A stretch of DNA of 64,000 nt from Paenibacillus tarimensis (lineage in GTDB: Bacteria; Bacillota; Bacilli; Paenibacillales; Paenibacillaceae), in the NCBI RefSeq assembly GCF_021532315.1, contig NZ_JAKGAO010000011.1, positions 62,001 to 126,000 of the forward strand. The letters run 5' to 3'. The translations under genes and the position numbers were made by a program. Shown one piece after another: positions 36,003-45,215 of the stretch. Below the pieces are notes generated by a model. It saw only the letters and a program-made list of their open reading frames with translations, was not told where the DNA came from and searched no databases. Each line of letters opens with the position of its first letter. The first letter of the stretch is position 1.

Positions 36003-37712
36003 TTAACCTCTATGATCTACCCGCGCCATGACTTCACTTGTCAGCTTAGAGATTGCAGCGGAAGCTTCCTCTTGCGTCGAACCCCGAACAGCAAAATAAA
36101 CTTTTATCTTCGGCTCCGTGCCCGAAGGACGCAGGCAGAACCACGAGCCGTCCTCCAGCATATACTTCAGCACATTCTCAGGCGGAAGGCTGTCAATACC
36201 CGGAAGGTAGTCAAGCACCTTCGAAACCTTCACCCCGGCCACCTCGGCAGGCGGGTTGCTCCGCCAGTCTTCCATAATGGCGGCGATCTGCGCTACTCCG
36301 TCTATACCTTTAAGCGTTCTGGATTCCAGCTGCTCCAGATAGGTGCCGAACTGGGCATAGAGCTCCTGCAGAACTTCATACAGGGTTTTCCCCTTGCTCT
36401 TGTAGTAAGCTGCTGCTTCACAGATCAGCATGGAAGCAATCACCGCATCCTTGTCACGGGCATACGTTCCGGCCAGATAGCCGTAGCTCTCTTCGTATCC
36501 GAACAGGAACGTCCGCTCACCCGACTGCTCGTATCCGGTCATTTTCTCCCCGATATACTTAAAGCCGGTCAGCGTATTCACAACATCCACGCCAAAATGC
36601 CGGGCGATGTCCGCTCCCATCTCACTTGTTACAATCGTCTTTACGACGACACCGTTAGCCGGCAGCCTGCCCTGTTCCTTCAGCTGGCTCAGTACGTAGT
36701 AGACCATAAGTGCACCCGACTGGTTGCCGGACAGAACCACATACTCGCCTTCATTATTTTTGACTACTGCGCCCATACGGTCCGCATCAGGGTCGGTTCC
36801 GATAATAATGTCAGCTTCCGACTTCTTCGCCAGCTCCATCGCAATGGTGAAGGCTTCACGCTCTTCCGGATTCGGCGACTTGACCGTAGAGAAATATCCG
36901 TCAGGCTGCTCCTGCTCGCTGACCACCTGCACATTGCCAAAACCTGCTTGCTTCAATACATTACGAACCGGTAGGTTGCCCGTGCCGTGCAGAGGGGTGA
37001 AAATAACGCTCAGTGCGTCGCCCGCTCCGCCTTTCAGCAATTCAGGGTTCAAGCTTTCCGCTGTTACCGCATCTATGTATGCCTGGTCTTCCTTCTCGCC
37101 GAGCCACTGGATGAGTCCGGCCGCTTCCGCATCCTTACGGCTCATACGGTGGATTTCCGCGAAGGATTCCACCTTGCTGATATGAGCGATTACCTGCTCC
37201 GCATCTGCCGGCACAAGCTGGCAGCCATCCGGTCCGTATACCTTGTAGCCATTGTACTCCGGGGGGTTATGGCTGGCTGTTACAACGATGCCGCTGCTAG
37301 CCCCCAGCGCACGCACCGTGAACGACAGCTGCGGAGTCGGACGCAGGCTGGGCCACAAATATGTCGTAATTCCGTTCGCCGCCAGAACCTCTGCCGCAAC
37401 AAGCGTGAATTCCGGCGAATTATTCCGGGAGTCATGCGCAATCACTACCGACGGCTTCTCACTACGGCTCAGAAGCCAGTTAGCAAGCCCCTGCGTTGCC
37501 TTGCCAACCGTATACGCATTCATGCGGTTAGTTCCCGCGCCCATCACGCCGCGCAGTCCGCCTGTACCGAAGGCCAGATCTTTGTAGAAGCGGTCGGCGA
37601 TCTCCTTCTCGTCCGAGCTTATGCCGCGCAGCTCCTCCTTCGTCGCTTCATCAATCAGCGAGTCCTCTAGCCAGTCCTGATATCTCTTTTGCACATCAAC
37701 AGTATTTGTCAT
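36003..37712 (-). CDS. pgcA: Phospho-sugar mutase (alpha-phosphoglucomutase type)
   Basis: 569 residues. Alpha-D-phosphohexomutase features: phosphoserine loop TASHNPPEYNGYK with Ser147, metal loop GTDPDADRMG (about 305), sugar loop GYEESYGY and phosphate-binding RPSGTEPKIK near the C-terminus. The length and N-terminus resemble B. subtilis PgcA (YhxB), which interconverts glucose-6-P and glucose-1-P; phosphomannomutase activity cannot be excluded. ATG 37712 has AAGGAG nine bases upstream; the longer frame to 37754 has none. As first gene before DUF5693-csaB-tagA-tagO it may supply sugar phosphates for wall-polymer synthesis. Confidence 0.9.
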   Translation of the reverse strand: MTNTVDVQKRYQDWLEDSLIDEATKEELRGISSDEKEIADRFYKDLAFGTGGLRGVMGAGTNRMNAYTVGKATQGLANWLLSRSEKPSVVIAHDSRNNSPEFTLVAAEVLAANGITTYLWPSLRPTPQLSFTVRALGASSGIVVTASHNPPEYNGYKVYGPDGCQLVPADAEQVIAHISKVESFAEIHRMSRKDAEAAGLIQWLGEKEDQAYIDAVTAESLNPELLKGGAGDALSVIFTPLHGTGNLPVRNVLKQAGFGNVQVVSEQEQPDGYFSTVKSPNPEEREAFTIAMELAKKSEADIIIGTDPDADRMGAVVKNNEGEYVVLSGNQSGALMVYYVLSQLKEQGRLPANGVVVKTIVTSEMGADIARHFGVDVVNTLTGFKYIGEKMTGYEQSGERTFLFGYEESYGYLAGTYARDKDAVIASMLICEAAAYYKSKGKTLYEVLQELYAQFGTYLEQLESRTLKGIDGVAQIAAIMEDWRSNPPAEVAGVKVSKVLDYLPGIDSLPPENVLKYMLEDGSWFCLRPSGTEPKIKVYFAVRGSTQEEASAAISKLTSEVMARVDHRG

Positions 37713-37814
37713 AATAGCCCACTCCTTATTGTGAATTAAACTACCTCTATCCAAACACCATTTTTTTATCTTTTGAAACCTGTTGAATTATGTAAGTAAG
37801 CTTCATCCCTTCGT

Positions 37815-38246
37815 TTACGAAGGATTGGTCAGGGCAAACATCATTTCGCCTTCACAGACAACCTTGTCTCCGACCATGGCCGTAGCCTGACCCTTGCCGA
37901 TAGAACCCTTAAGACGCGTAATCTCAACCGTCAGGGTCAATGTGTCACCGGGAACAACCTGTCCCCTGAAGCGCCAGTTATCAATTCCGGCAAACATTGC
38001 GATCTTCCCGCGGTTTGCTTCGACCATCAGAATCGACACCGCCCCTACCTGCGCCAGAGCTTCAACAATAAGCACACCTGGCATAACAGGGAAATCAGGG
38101 AAGTGGCCGGCGAAATAAGGCTCATTCATCGTGACATTTTTCAGACCGACCGCACGCACGCCCGCTTCGACCTCCAAAATCCGGTCAATCAGCAAAAACG
38201 GCTGGCGGTGAGGAATAATTTCCTGAATTTGTTTGATATCCAGCAT
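37815..38246 (-). CDS. fabZ: 3-hydroxyacyl-ACP dehydratase FabZ
   Basis: 143 residues. Hot-dog fold enzyme with catalytic His48 in YFAGHFP and Glu62 in [11 protein letters not shown], preceded by [12 protein letters not shown]. It dehydrates beta-hydroxyacyl-ACP in fatty acid elongation. ATG 38246 has AAGGAG 10 bases upstream. In B. subtilis fabZ lies just after flhO-flhP; here the Ig-repeat gene and pgsA-like gene separate them. Confidence 0.95.
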   Translation of the reverse strand: MLDIKQIQEIIPHRQPFLLIDRILEVEAGVRAVGLKNVTMNEPYFAGHFPDFPVMPGVLIVEALAQVGAVSILMVEANRGKIAMFAGIDNWRFRGQVVPGDTLTLTVEITRLKGSIGKGQATAMVGDKVVCEGEMMFALTNPS

Positions 38247-38429
38247 AGGTTACAGACTCCTTCGGTTATCGTAATGTATAAATTTCATGGTCTACAGAAA
38301 CAATAGAAACATCCTTTCTGAGCTGCAGATCAGAAGGTTGAGATAGGGAGTTGTCCATCTGGAATCTGAAGCATTCCGGGGGACAGCTCCTTTTCAGTGT
38401 GCAGTGTGCAGCAAGACGCTACCCGCATG

Positions 38430-38975
38430 TTAAGCAGGACCAGAAATATCGCTCCGCTCTTCCTGCGCCTTCCCCTTGTTTACCGCCAAAATCTGCACGA
38501 CGTACAAAAAGGCCGTCACAAACGAAAAGCCCACCACGCTCCACAGCAGCTGCAATGCATACGGCAAATCGAAGAAAATAAACATAATAGCGGCATAGAG
38601 CAGCACTGTCGTTATTTTCCCCATTCGGTTAGCCGGGATCGTACGTTTTCCTTGAAAATGAAACAGAGCCGAACCCGCGATTAGTCCCGCATCCCGGATA
38701 ATCAGCGCAAGGGCAGCACTCCACGGAATGTGCTCGTACAGAACAAGCGAGCCGAAAACGGTCAGCAGCATCAGCTTGTCCGCAAGCGGGTCCAGAAGAG
38801 CGCCTGCAGACGTGACCAATCCTCTCGAACGCGCAATATAGCCGTCAAGCACGTCAGTGATTCCAGCAGCTGCAACGACCAGAAAGGCCGGTATGAGATG
38901 TCCCTTCAGGAAGATTACCACATAAACGGGAATAAGCAGGAAGCGGACTCCGGTAAGCATGTTTGGGAGGTTCAA
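38430..38975 (-). CDS. CDP-alcohol phosphatidyltransferase (PgsA-like)
   Basis: 181 residues with about five membrane helices. It carries the CDP-alcohol phosphatidyltransferase motif DG-x2-AR-x8-G-x3-D-x3-D (DGYIARSRG ... GALLDPLADK, about 43-67) and starts MNLPNMLTGVRF like PgsA, which makes phosphatidylglycerophosphate. Start is TTG 38975, six bases after GGAGAGG. Many Paenibacillus genomes carry more than one such gene and the main pgsA is usually elsewhere, so the exact alcohol acceptor is not certain. The 183 bases to fabZ hold an imperfect GGAGCTGTCC/GGACAACTCC hairpin without a T-tract. Confidence 0.85.
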   Translation of the reverse strand: MNLPNMLTGVRFLLIPVYVVIFLKGHLIPAFLVVAAAGITDVLDGYIARSRGLVTSAGALLDPLADKLMLLTVFGSLVLYEHIPWSAALALIIRDAGLIAGSALFHFQGKRTIPANRMGKITTVLLYAAIMFIFFDLPYALQLLWSVVGFSFVTAFLYVVQILAVNKGKAQEERSDISGPA

Positions 38976-39229
38976 ACGTCTCCTCTCCTTTTTTCTGTCT
39001 ATGGAGCCGTTTATCCGAGTTCCTTCATCATTATACCTCTACCCCGTGAAAAAAAAAACCATTGTTCTCTCTCCTCCACGCAGCCGCTAACCCTTGACTG
39101 GCAAGGGTTTTACGTATTTACGCTCAAAAACTTCTGTTCTCCCGTATCCAAAATTTGTTATGAAATCTTCATTTTTATACCAGATTATCCGTTATTAATA
39201 GATAGAAACCCATCGACCAGGAGGTTCAT

Positions 39230-41434
39230 ATGCACGACTTATCTATTATTTCCAATACCGGTACCAGAAAAAGTAAACGCCCTTGGCATTTGTCCGCTTT
39301 CCTCGCATTGGTTATGATCAGCCAGCTGCTTGCCGGTGTTGCCGCCGCTGCAGAGACAGTGGATTCCATTGCCTTCGAGACCGTACCTGCCCCTCTCTCC
39401 CTCTATGTAGGAGACGATGCGTATCAGCTTAAGGTTTGGGCGAATATCTCGGGCGGCACAACCACGACCCGCGATGTTACAGGGGATGCCACCTGGACTT
39501 CTTCCAACAGCTCGGTTGTAAAAGTGACCAAGGGTCTGCTTACGCCAGCGGGTGAAGGCAGCGCCACTGTTACAGTTAAATATCAGACTGCCGCGGCTAT
39601 TTCGCTTCAAGTGAAGGTGCTATACCAATATGACAAGGTGGAAATACGCTCCGGGGGCTCAGTTCTAACAAACGAACAGCATGTTAAGCTAGGTGAGACT
39701 CTGTCGCTAAATCTGTCGGCTTATCAAGGGAGCACCTCCACAGATGTTACCGCTGATGCGGCTTGGAGCTCGTCCAGCAGCTCTGTAGCAACAGTGGACG
39801 CAGATGGCGACGTTACACTGCTGGCCGCTGGTACAGCCGTTATCACGGGCTCCTATAAGGGCCGCAGCAGCAGTGTAACACTGAAGGTAACTAGCCCTTA
39901 CAGCTCGATTAGCGTCTCTCCTGGACAACTGGTCGAGCTTAAGGTTGGAGACGACGATAAACTAATTACCGCTACAGCAGTCCGCACAACCGGCGGCAGC
40001 GAGAACGTGACCGCTGATGCTGCCTGGCATTCGGGTAATACGGCTGTCGCAACGACTGACAAGGGAGCGGTACGCCCTGTGGGTGCGGGAACAACAACCA
40101 TCACAGTATCTCACCTGGGAGTTTCCAAGACGATCACTGTTGTTGTGCGCCCCTCCCACCAGGCGATGAAGCTTTCGAGGGATTCCGCACTGCACATGAT
40201 CGTTACCGATGCTCCTGAAGCCTTGACCGCATTTGTACTTGATGATGCCGACAAGGCCCCTGAGGATGTCACTTCACGGGCCGAATGGACTTCCTCCAAC
40301 GTATATACCGCCACCGTATCCGGCGGCGTTGTCACACCTAAGGCAGCAGGAACAACTAAGATTACCGTTACGTATAAAGGCTTATCCCGCTCGCTGAATG
40401 TTACCGTGTACCCGAGCCTGACAGAAATCAAGACCGGTGAGGATGCAATTAACGGTTTCATTGAAGGCAGCGGTTCTCTCCCCAAGGTTCAGGGGGTTAC
40501 AATCGCTGAGGAGACGATCGATGTCTCATCGCTTGTTACCTGGACATCCAGCAAGCCCGGAGTTGTCGAGGCCGAGAACGGCAAATGGGTCGCGAAGAGT
40601 ACCGGCGATGCGATCCTGACCGCATCGGCAGGCGGCAAGTCAATTGAAGTAAACATTGTAATCCATGAGAAGCCGCTGGCGCTGCTCAGTGAGTCAAATC
40701 AAATGAGCATTGTGCTCGGCAAGGAGACCGAGCTTCCGGCTCTGCGGATGATGTATGAGAATGGAGTAGAGGAAGAGGACCTGGCGGACAAGGTGACATG
40801 GAAGAGCTCCTCGCCCAACCTGCTCATCAGGAACGGCAAGATCAAAGGGCTTCTGGCGTCTAACGCAACCCTTACGGCATCCTATCTGGGCAAGAGTGTT
40901 TCCATTAAAGTCACCATAGAGCAGGAAATTACCAAGCTCGCAGCCCAGCCTGTTTCCGTGACGCTTAACCCCGGGAAGAGCAAATCCGTTAAAGTAATCG
41001 GCTATTATAAGGATGGCAGCAAGGTTTCGCTGGCTTCCAAGATCAATTGGTCTTCCGGTAATGAGAATATCTTTACGGTTAAAGGTTCGACAATCAAGGC
41101 CATAGCGGCGGGAAGCAGCAAGCTCACCGGAACTTACCAGGGCAAGACGGTAACCGTTAATGTAACAGTTGTACCCAAGCTGAAAAAGCTTACTGCATCA
41201 TCTGCTTCCATTAAGCTGGCACCAGGTGCTGTATCAAGTGTCTCGGTGACTGCTCTGCTGGATACCGGAACAATCGTCAGTCTTAATGTTACGGAAACAG
41301 CTGCCTGGAGCAGTTCCAACACCAAGGTGGCCACGGTCACGGACGGCAAGATTACAGCTGTCGGCAAAGGCAGTGCCAGGATTAAAGCCGTTTATGAAGG
41401 TAAGAGCGTAAGCGTACGGGTTTCAGTTAAATAG
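39230..41434 (+). CDS. Exported protein of tandem BIG2 Ig-like repeats
   Basis: 734 residues, the only plus-strand gene in the window. A long signal peptide (SAFLALVMISQLLAGVAAAA, about 22-42) is followed by about eight BIG2-type repeats of 80-90 residues, each with the pattern D.TW.SSN..VA.V..G..T...AG...IT..Y.G (for example AAWSSSSSSVATVDADGDV and EWTSSNVYTATVSGG). No SLH or sortase signal is visible, so it may be secreted or held by protein contacts. AGGAGG lies five bases before ATG 39230. It is divergent from the pgsA-like gene with a 254-base shared upstream region. Two long hairpins follow it. Confidence 0.85.
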   Translation: MHDLSIISNTGTRKSKRPWHLSAFLALVMISQLLAGVAAAAETVDSIAFETVPAPLSLYVGDDAYQLKVWANISGGTTTTRDVTGDATWTSSNSSVVKVTKGLLTPAGEGSATVTVKYQTAAAISLQVKVLYQYDKVEIRSGGSVLTNEQHVKLGETLSLNLSAYQGSTSTDVTADAAWSSSSSSVATVDADGDVTLLAAGTAVITGSYKGRSSSVTLKVTSPYSSISVSPGQLVELKVGDDDKLITATAVRTTGGSENVTADAAWHSGNTAVATTDKGAVRPVGAGTTTITVSHLGVSKTITVVVRPSHQAMKLSRDSALHMIVTDAPEALTAFVLDDADKAPEDVTSRAEWTSSNVYTATVSGGVVTPKAAGTTKITVTYKGLSRSLNVTVYPSLTEIKTGEDAINGFIEGSGSLPKVQGVTIAEETIDVSSLVTWTSSKPGVVEAENGKWVAKSTGDAILTASAGGKSIEVNIVIHEKPLALLSESNQMSIVLGKETELPALRMMYENGVEEEDLADKVTWKSSSPNLLIRNGKIKGLLASNATLTASYLGKSVSIKVTIEQEITKLAAQPVSVTLNPGKSKSVKVIGYYKDGSKVSLASKINWSSGNENIFTVKGSTIKAIAAGSSKLTGTYQGKTVTVNVTVVPKLKKLTASSASIKLAPGAVSSVSVTALLDTGTIVSLNVTETAAWSSSNTKVATVTDGKITAVGKGSARIKAVYEGKSVSVRVSVK

Positions 41435-41459
41435 AGATAACCGCCTCAACTAACTAATG

Positions 41460-41509
41460 GAGGGCTGTCTCCCCGGATGAAGATGAAATTCATCCGGGAG
41501 GCAGCCCTC
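41460..41509. terminator. Long hairpin after the Ig-repeat gene
   Basis: GAGGGCTGTCTCC... (41460-41481) pairs with its complement at 41489-41509 over about 21 positions with one bulged C and one wobble. The T-tract is weak, but its place after the plus-strand stop suggests termination or 3' end protection. Confidence 0.55.
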
Positions 41510-41524
41510 GCTCTTAGGTATCTA

Positions 41525-41569
41525 TATAGTAAAGCCGTGCACCAACAAGCGGTGCACGGCTTTACTATA
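41525..41569. terminator. 19-bp perfect stem-loop between convergent genes
   Basis: TATAGTAAAGCCGTGCACC (41525-41543) and GGTGCACGGCTTTACTATA (41551-41569) are perfect complements around a 7-base loop, ending two bases before the epuA stop. Without a T-run it may act as a bidirectional terminator or mRNA 3' end stabiliser. Confidence 0.55.
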
Positions 41570-41571
41570 GG

Positions 41572-41844
41572 CTATTCATTAGAGAATATAAGATCATACA
41601 TGTGCTTCCACGTCTCCCACTTCCATACATCCTCAGCAGGACCTTTACCAAGCAGCACATATCCGGCGTACAAGCCTCCGACCAGAGCCACCAGCATCAA
41701 CAGAGGGACAATGCTCTTGCGGAGCAGCCATAGTACTATCCGGGTGCCTGAAGGCCTTGCGGAAGAGCTTGGAGCCGCTTCGCCCTCTTTTACCTGATCC
41801 GCTACTCGTTCCTGTTCGCGTTCAGGGGTTCTTGCCGTTGTCAT
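41572..41844 (-). CDS. EpuA-family small membrane protein
   Basis: 90 residues: a charged, disordered N-terminus (about 1-36), one membrane helix (SIVPLLMLVALVGGLYAGYVLLG, 44-66) and a C-terminal KWETWKHMYDLIF segment. This fits the EpuA family, which is often mislabelled DNA-directed RNA polymerase subunit beta in Bacillales. Role uncertain. It follows flhP by 19 bases and may be its operon partner. Confidence 0.75.
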   Translation of the reverse strand: MTTARTPEREQERVADQVKEGEAAPSSSARPSGTRIVLWLLRKSIVPLLMLVALVGGLYAGYVLLGKGPAEDVWKWETWKHMYDLIFSNE

Positions 41845-41863
41845 TGCACAATCATCCTATTCC

Positions 41864-42694
41864 TCAAGCACGGAGGTTATTCGCCAAGCCCATCATGGTA
41901 TCGCTGGACGATAACGCACGCGCGCTCATTTGATATGCCCGCTGTACAATCATCAGTTCGGACATCTCCTGGGTCATATCCACATTGGACTGCTCCAGGA
42001 AGCCCTGCATAACGCGAACATCGTTCGTATCAGCCGGTAGAATTCGCTGCACAACCTGATCGGCATCCGTACCATCCGCTATGACGTACAGATTGTCGGC
42101 GGTCGCGGTAAGCGAGCCAGGCTTAACCGGCTCTACCAGCTTGAGCTGACCCAGATTGTTAACGGTATTCCCATCCGGGGATACTGCTTGAATATTACCA
42201 TAAGCGTCTACCCGAGCGGAATAGCCCGCCGGTACAACGATCCGCCCTTCACCAGCAGGCGTTTGCGCGATAACCGGGTATCCGTCTGCTGTTGTCAGCA
42301 CCTGCTCATTGTTGCGGTCAATGGACAGCTGGAATGAGCCGCTGCGCGTGTACGCACGGTTACCCTGGTCATCCACCGCAACCTCAAACAAAGCGCTTCC
42401 CTGAATAGCGAAGTCATAGGCATTGCCTGTCTGCTGCACAGTGCCCTGCGTCATGTCCGGCTGTATAGCAGATAGCCGCGAGCCCCATCCTACATTATAC
42501 CCGAGCGGCGTCAGCCGTACCGGCTGTTCGAAAGCCTGCTCCTGCTGCTTCACGTTTGTCAACAGATCTTGAAAGGTTGAATCCTTGCGCTTATAACCGG
42601 CTGTATTCGCATTCGCGATATTATCAGAAATCATATCAAGCTTCTGCTGCAAACCGCCCATCGATACCATAGCGTTAATCATCGAATTGTTCAA
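41864..42694 (-). CDS. flhP: Flagellar hook-basal body protein FlhP
   Basis: 276 residues of the FlgF/FlgG rod-protein family. The N-terminal motif DMISDNIANANTAGYKRKD (about 20-38) and the C-terminal SNVDMTQEMSELMIVQRAY are diagnostic of axial rod proteins. It is the second of two such genes after mbl, as in B. subtilis (flhO then flhP). Start is TTG 42694 with GGGAG eight bases upstream. Secretion is through the flagellar export apparatus, so no signal peptide is expected. Confidence 0.9.
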   Translation of the reverse strand: MNNSMINAMVSMGGLQQKLDMISDNIANANTAGYKRKDSTFQDLLTNVKQQEQAFEQPVRLTPLGYNVGWGSRLSAIQPDMTQGTVQQTGNAYDFAIQGSALFEVAVDDQGNRAYTRSGSFQLSIDRNNEQVLTTADGYPVIAQTPAGEGRIVVPAGYSARVDAYGNIQAVSPDGNTVNNLGQLKLVEPVKPGSLTATADNLYVIADGTDADQVVQRILPADTNDVRVMQGFLEQSNVDMTQEMSELMIVQRAYQMSARALSSSDTMMGLANNLRA

Positions 42695-42726
42695 TGTGTA
42701 TTCTCCCTTCCTATGCCGTTACCCCG

Positions 42727-43593
42727 TTAGACGCGGCCGATCTCGTTGACCGCCTTCTCAAGGCTCTTATCATAAAATTGTATCATCTTCTGGTTGGTCT
42801 CATAGGCGCGCTGAGCCGACATCAAGTCGACCATCGCTTGGGCAGTATCCACATTAGAACGCTCGGTGTAGCCTTGGCGTACTTCGAAGCGGTCTTCTCC
42901 GTTAACCGGTCTGACCAGGCCTTCTTCGCCATCAAAACGGAACTTCCCGTTTCCTTCCCGAACCAGCTTGTTCGGATTCTCGATACGGGATACCAGGAGC
43001 TGCCGGCCCGTCGGGTTTCCAGTTGCCGTATCAATAAAGTTAAGATCCTTTGAGAGATAAAGTCCTTCTAGAGAGGTCCCCGGCTCGAATTGAACCGGCT
43101 GATTGTCGGCCCCGAGCACATTAGAGCCGTCGGATGTGACCAGGAATCCCTGGTCATTCAGATGGAACGAGCCATCACGTGTATATTTCACTTCTCCGCC
43201 GCGGTCCTGTACCGTAAAGAATGCCTGCGGCTGAAACGTAACCGTACCATCAGGAGCAACATACTTGCCGGAAGCGTCGAACGCCATGCCGGGCACAGCG
43301 AGATCGGACACAAGGGCAAAATCAGAGACTCGTCCCGTATTGGATAAGTCACCCTGCAAATGAATGGACAAGCTTTCTTCCGCAAAAACCCCCGTATGGA
43401 TCGAGCCGATCGATTTGGGCTGTTCGCCCTTAACGCCGCTGAGCTCAAGAAGCATTTCTGGGAAAGATCTGGAAACCGAATTGACCTGCTTGTAGCCAGG
43501 CGTATTTGCATTCGAGATGTTGTTGGTTACTGTATCATGGCGGCGCTGCTGGGTAACCATACCTGCTGCTGCCGTGTATAATCCGCGAAGCAT
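42727..43593 (-). CDS. flhO: Flagellar hook-basal body protein FlhO
   Basis: 288 residues of the FlgF/FlgG family with DTVTNNISNANTPGYKQVN (about 20-38) and SNVDTAQAMVDLMSAQRAYE near the C-terminus. It corresponds to B. subtilis FlhO, a rod component. ATG 43593 has AGGAGG. flhP starts 32 bases after its stop. A SigD-type promoter lies 72-98 bases upstream, so flhO-flhP (and perhaps epuA) belong to the late motility regulon rather than to the mbl transcript alone. Confidence 0.92.
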   Translation of the reverse strand: MLRGLYTAAAGMVTQQRRHDTVTNNISNANTPGYKQVNSVSRSFPEMLLELSGVKGEQPKSIGSIHTGVFAEESLSIHLQGDLSNTGRVSDFALVSDLAVPGMAFDASGKYVAPDGTVTFQPQAFFTVQDRGGEVKYTRDGSFHLNDQGFLVTSDGSNVLGADNQPVQFEPGTSLEGLYLSKDLNFIDTATGNPTGRQLLVSRIENPNKLVREGNGKFRFDGEEGLVRPVNGEDRFEVRQGYTERSNVDTAQAMVDLMSAQRAYETNQKMIQFYDKSLEKAVNEIGRV

Positions 43594-43664
43594 AAATGAC
43601 CTCCTGCGGCTGCCCGGCTCCGCTGCCGGCTAATCAGCCTTCTCAGTATACATGTCTATATTAG

Positions 43665-43691
43665 TTATCGGTCAGAAGGCTGTTACTTTTA
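43665..43691 (-). promoter_or_regulatory. SigD-type promoter of flhO-flhP
   Basis: Minus strand TAAA (43691-43688), 15-base spacer, ACCGATAA (43672-43665), matching the SigD consensus in spacing and sequence apart from the first -10 base. Confidence 0.75.
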
Positions 43692-43765
43692 ATAGGCCGG
43701 GACCCTGTCTTAAGCACCATTCCTGCTGCCGGCGTATCCCCCCAGATACCCGGCACAGAATTTGG

Positions 43766-44767
43766 TTAGAATAATTTCTTGGCGGACACCTTGTCCAGGT
43801 TGTCAAGCATAATTCCCGTGCCCTTGACAACACACAGCATAGGGTCTTCCGCAATCAGAACCGGAACCTTCAGCTCCTCCGCGAGCAGAGTATCCAGCCC
43901 GTCCAGCAGCGCGCCGCCGCCAGTAACAATAACACCACGATCTATTATATCAGCAGACAATTCAGGCGGCGTCCGCTCCAATACAGACTTGGCAGCTTGT
44001 ACGATCAGGGATACTGAGTCACTCAGCGCTTCCTGTATTTCCTCTGAACGAATCGTAACCGTAATAGGGAGCCCTGTGACCATGTCACGACCCCTGATAT
44101 CCATCAATTCGCTGCGTCCGCCCGGATAGACGGTACCGATCCGCATCTTGATTTCCTCACTGGTCCGCTCACCGATCAGAAGCTTGTACTTGTTCTTGAT
44201 GTACTTCATAATCTCTGAGTCGAACTTGTCCCCCGCGACCTTAATAGAAGAGGCCGTCACAACGTCACCCATGGACAGAACGGCAACGTCCGTTGTGCCG
44301 CCGCCGATATCAACGACCATATTGCCGCTGGGCTGGAAAATATCCATTCCAGCCCCGATCGCGGCAGCTTTCGGCTCTTCTTCAAGAAACACTTCACGGG
44401 CTCCGCTTCGTTCCGCAGCCTCACGGATCGCCTTCTGCTCGACGGATGTGATGTTCGTCGGCGCGCAGATCAAAATCCGCGGCCGGCTGTACCAGTTGCG
44501 GCCGCCCACCCGATCAATAAACTGCTTAAGCATAATTTCCGTAATCTCAAAATCCGCGATCACTCCGTCCTTCAACGGACGGATGGCCACAATGTTGCCA
44601 GGAGTCCGTCCAACCATACGGTGAGCTTCTTCACCGACCGCCAGCACACGCTTAGAATCACTTTCGATCGCTACGACCGAAGGTTCATCGAGCACGACTC
44701 CTTTCCCTTTCACATGAATGGATACGTTCGCCGTACCGAGGTCGATTCCGATATCCTTGCTCAACAT
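43766..44767 (-). CDS. mbl: MreB-family actin-like cell-shape protein Mbl
   Basis: 333 residues, exactly the length of B. subtilis Mbl. Phosphate-binding DIGIDLGTANVSIHVKG at the N-terminus, VVDIGGGTTDVAVLSMG in the middle and GVIVTGGGALLDG near 285 form the actin-fold ATP site. It guides lateral-wall synthesis on the membrane. ATG 44767 has GGGGGA about 10 bases upstream; the longer GTG frame to 44788 would swallow that site. Position between spoIIID and flhO matches B. subtilis. Confidence 0.94.
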   Translation of the reverse strand: MLSKDIGIDLGTANVSIHVKGKGVVLDEPSVVAIESDSKRVLAVGEEAHRMVGRTPGNIVAIRPLKDGVIADFEITEIMLKQFIDRVGGRNWYSRPRILICAPTNITSVEQKAIREAAERSGAREVFLEEEPKAAAIGAGMDIFQPSGNMVVDIGGGTTDVAVLSMGDVVTASSIKVAGDKFDSEIMKYIKNKYKLLIGERTSEEIKMRIGTVYPGGRSELMDIRGRDMVTGLPITVTIRSEEIQEALSDSVSLIVQAAKSVLERTPPELSADIIDRGVIVTGGGALLDGLDTLLAEELKVPVLIAEDPMLCVVKGTGIMLDNLDKVSAKKLF

Positions 44768-44894
44768 AAGTCTTAAGTCCCCCAACACCGTGATAAATTA
44801 AGCGGCCGGCAGAAGCCCCCGCAGCCGAGAAAATTCTCTGAACCATAACATTCGCTGTTCTGGACGAAAATCCTCTATTTTTGTAGAAAAAAGG

Positions 44895-45182
44895 TCAGGA
44901 TTTTCCGGCTGTGAGCACTTCCTTTTTCTTGCTCGGCGTTTTCTTATATTTGATCTTCGTTGCTTCGCCTCCTCTGAGATGCCTGATTGATTTGTGGTAT
45001 TCGAGAATGTGCTTTACCTGATCAGCCAAATCAGGGTTGATTTCCGGCAAGCGTTCGGTCAGATCCTTATGAACCGTGCTTTTTGAGACACCGAATTCTT
45101 TGGCAATGGTCCGAACGGTATTTTTCGTTTCTACGATGCACCGACCGATTTTTATCGTCCGTTCCTTGATGTAATCATGCAC
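44895..45182 (-). CDS. spoIIID: Sporulation transcription factor SpoIIID
   Basis: 95 residues, almost identical in plan to B. subtilis SpoIIID: MHDYIKERTIKIG, helix-turn-helix TIAKEFGVSKSTVHKDL (about 25-41), then RLPEINPDLAD and a basic tail (HKSIRHLRGGEATKIKYKK) that also contacts DNA. It tunes SigE-dependent genes in the mother cell. Start is GTG 45182 with GGAGG seven bases upstream. A SigE-type promoter lies 34-61 bases before it. A GAAAATCCT/AGGATTTTC pair (44866-44905) straddles the stop codon and may be a weak terminator. Confidence 0.96.
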   Translation of the reverse strand: MHDYIKERTIKIGRCIVETKNTVRTIAKEFGVSKSTVHKDLTERLPEINPDLADQVKHILEYHKSIRHLRGGEATKIKYKKTPSKKKEVLTAGKS

Positions 45183-45215
45183 GTTCCCGCCTCCCAACTC
45201 GAGATAGATTGGTAC

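Noticed and set aside
38330-38390. Terminator after the pgsA-like gene
   Set aside because: GGAGCTGTCC/GGACAACTCC can pair with mismatches but no T-tract follows, so I did not list it as a terminator.
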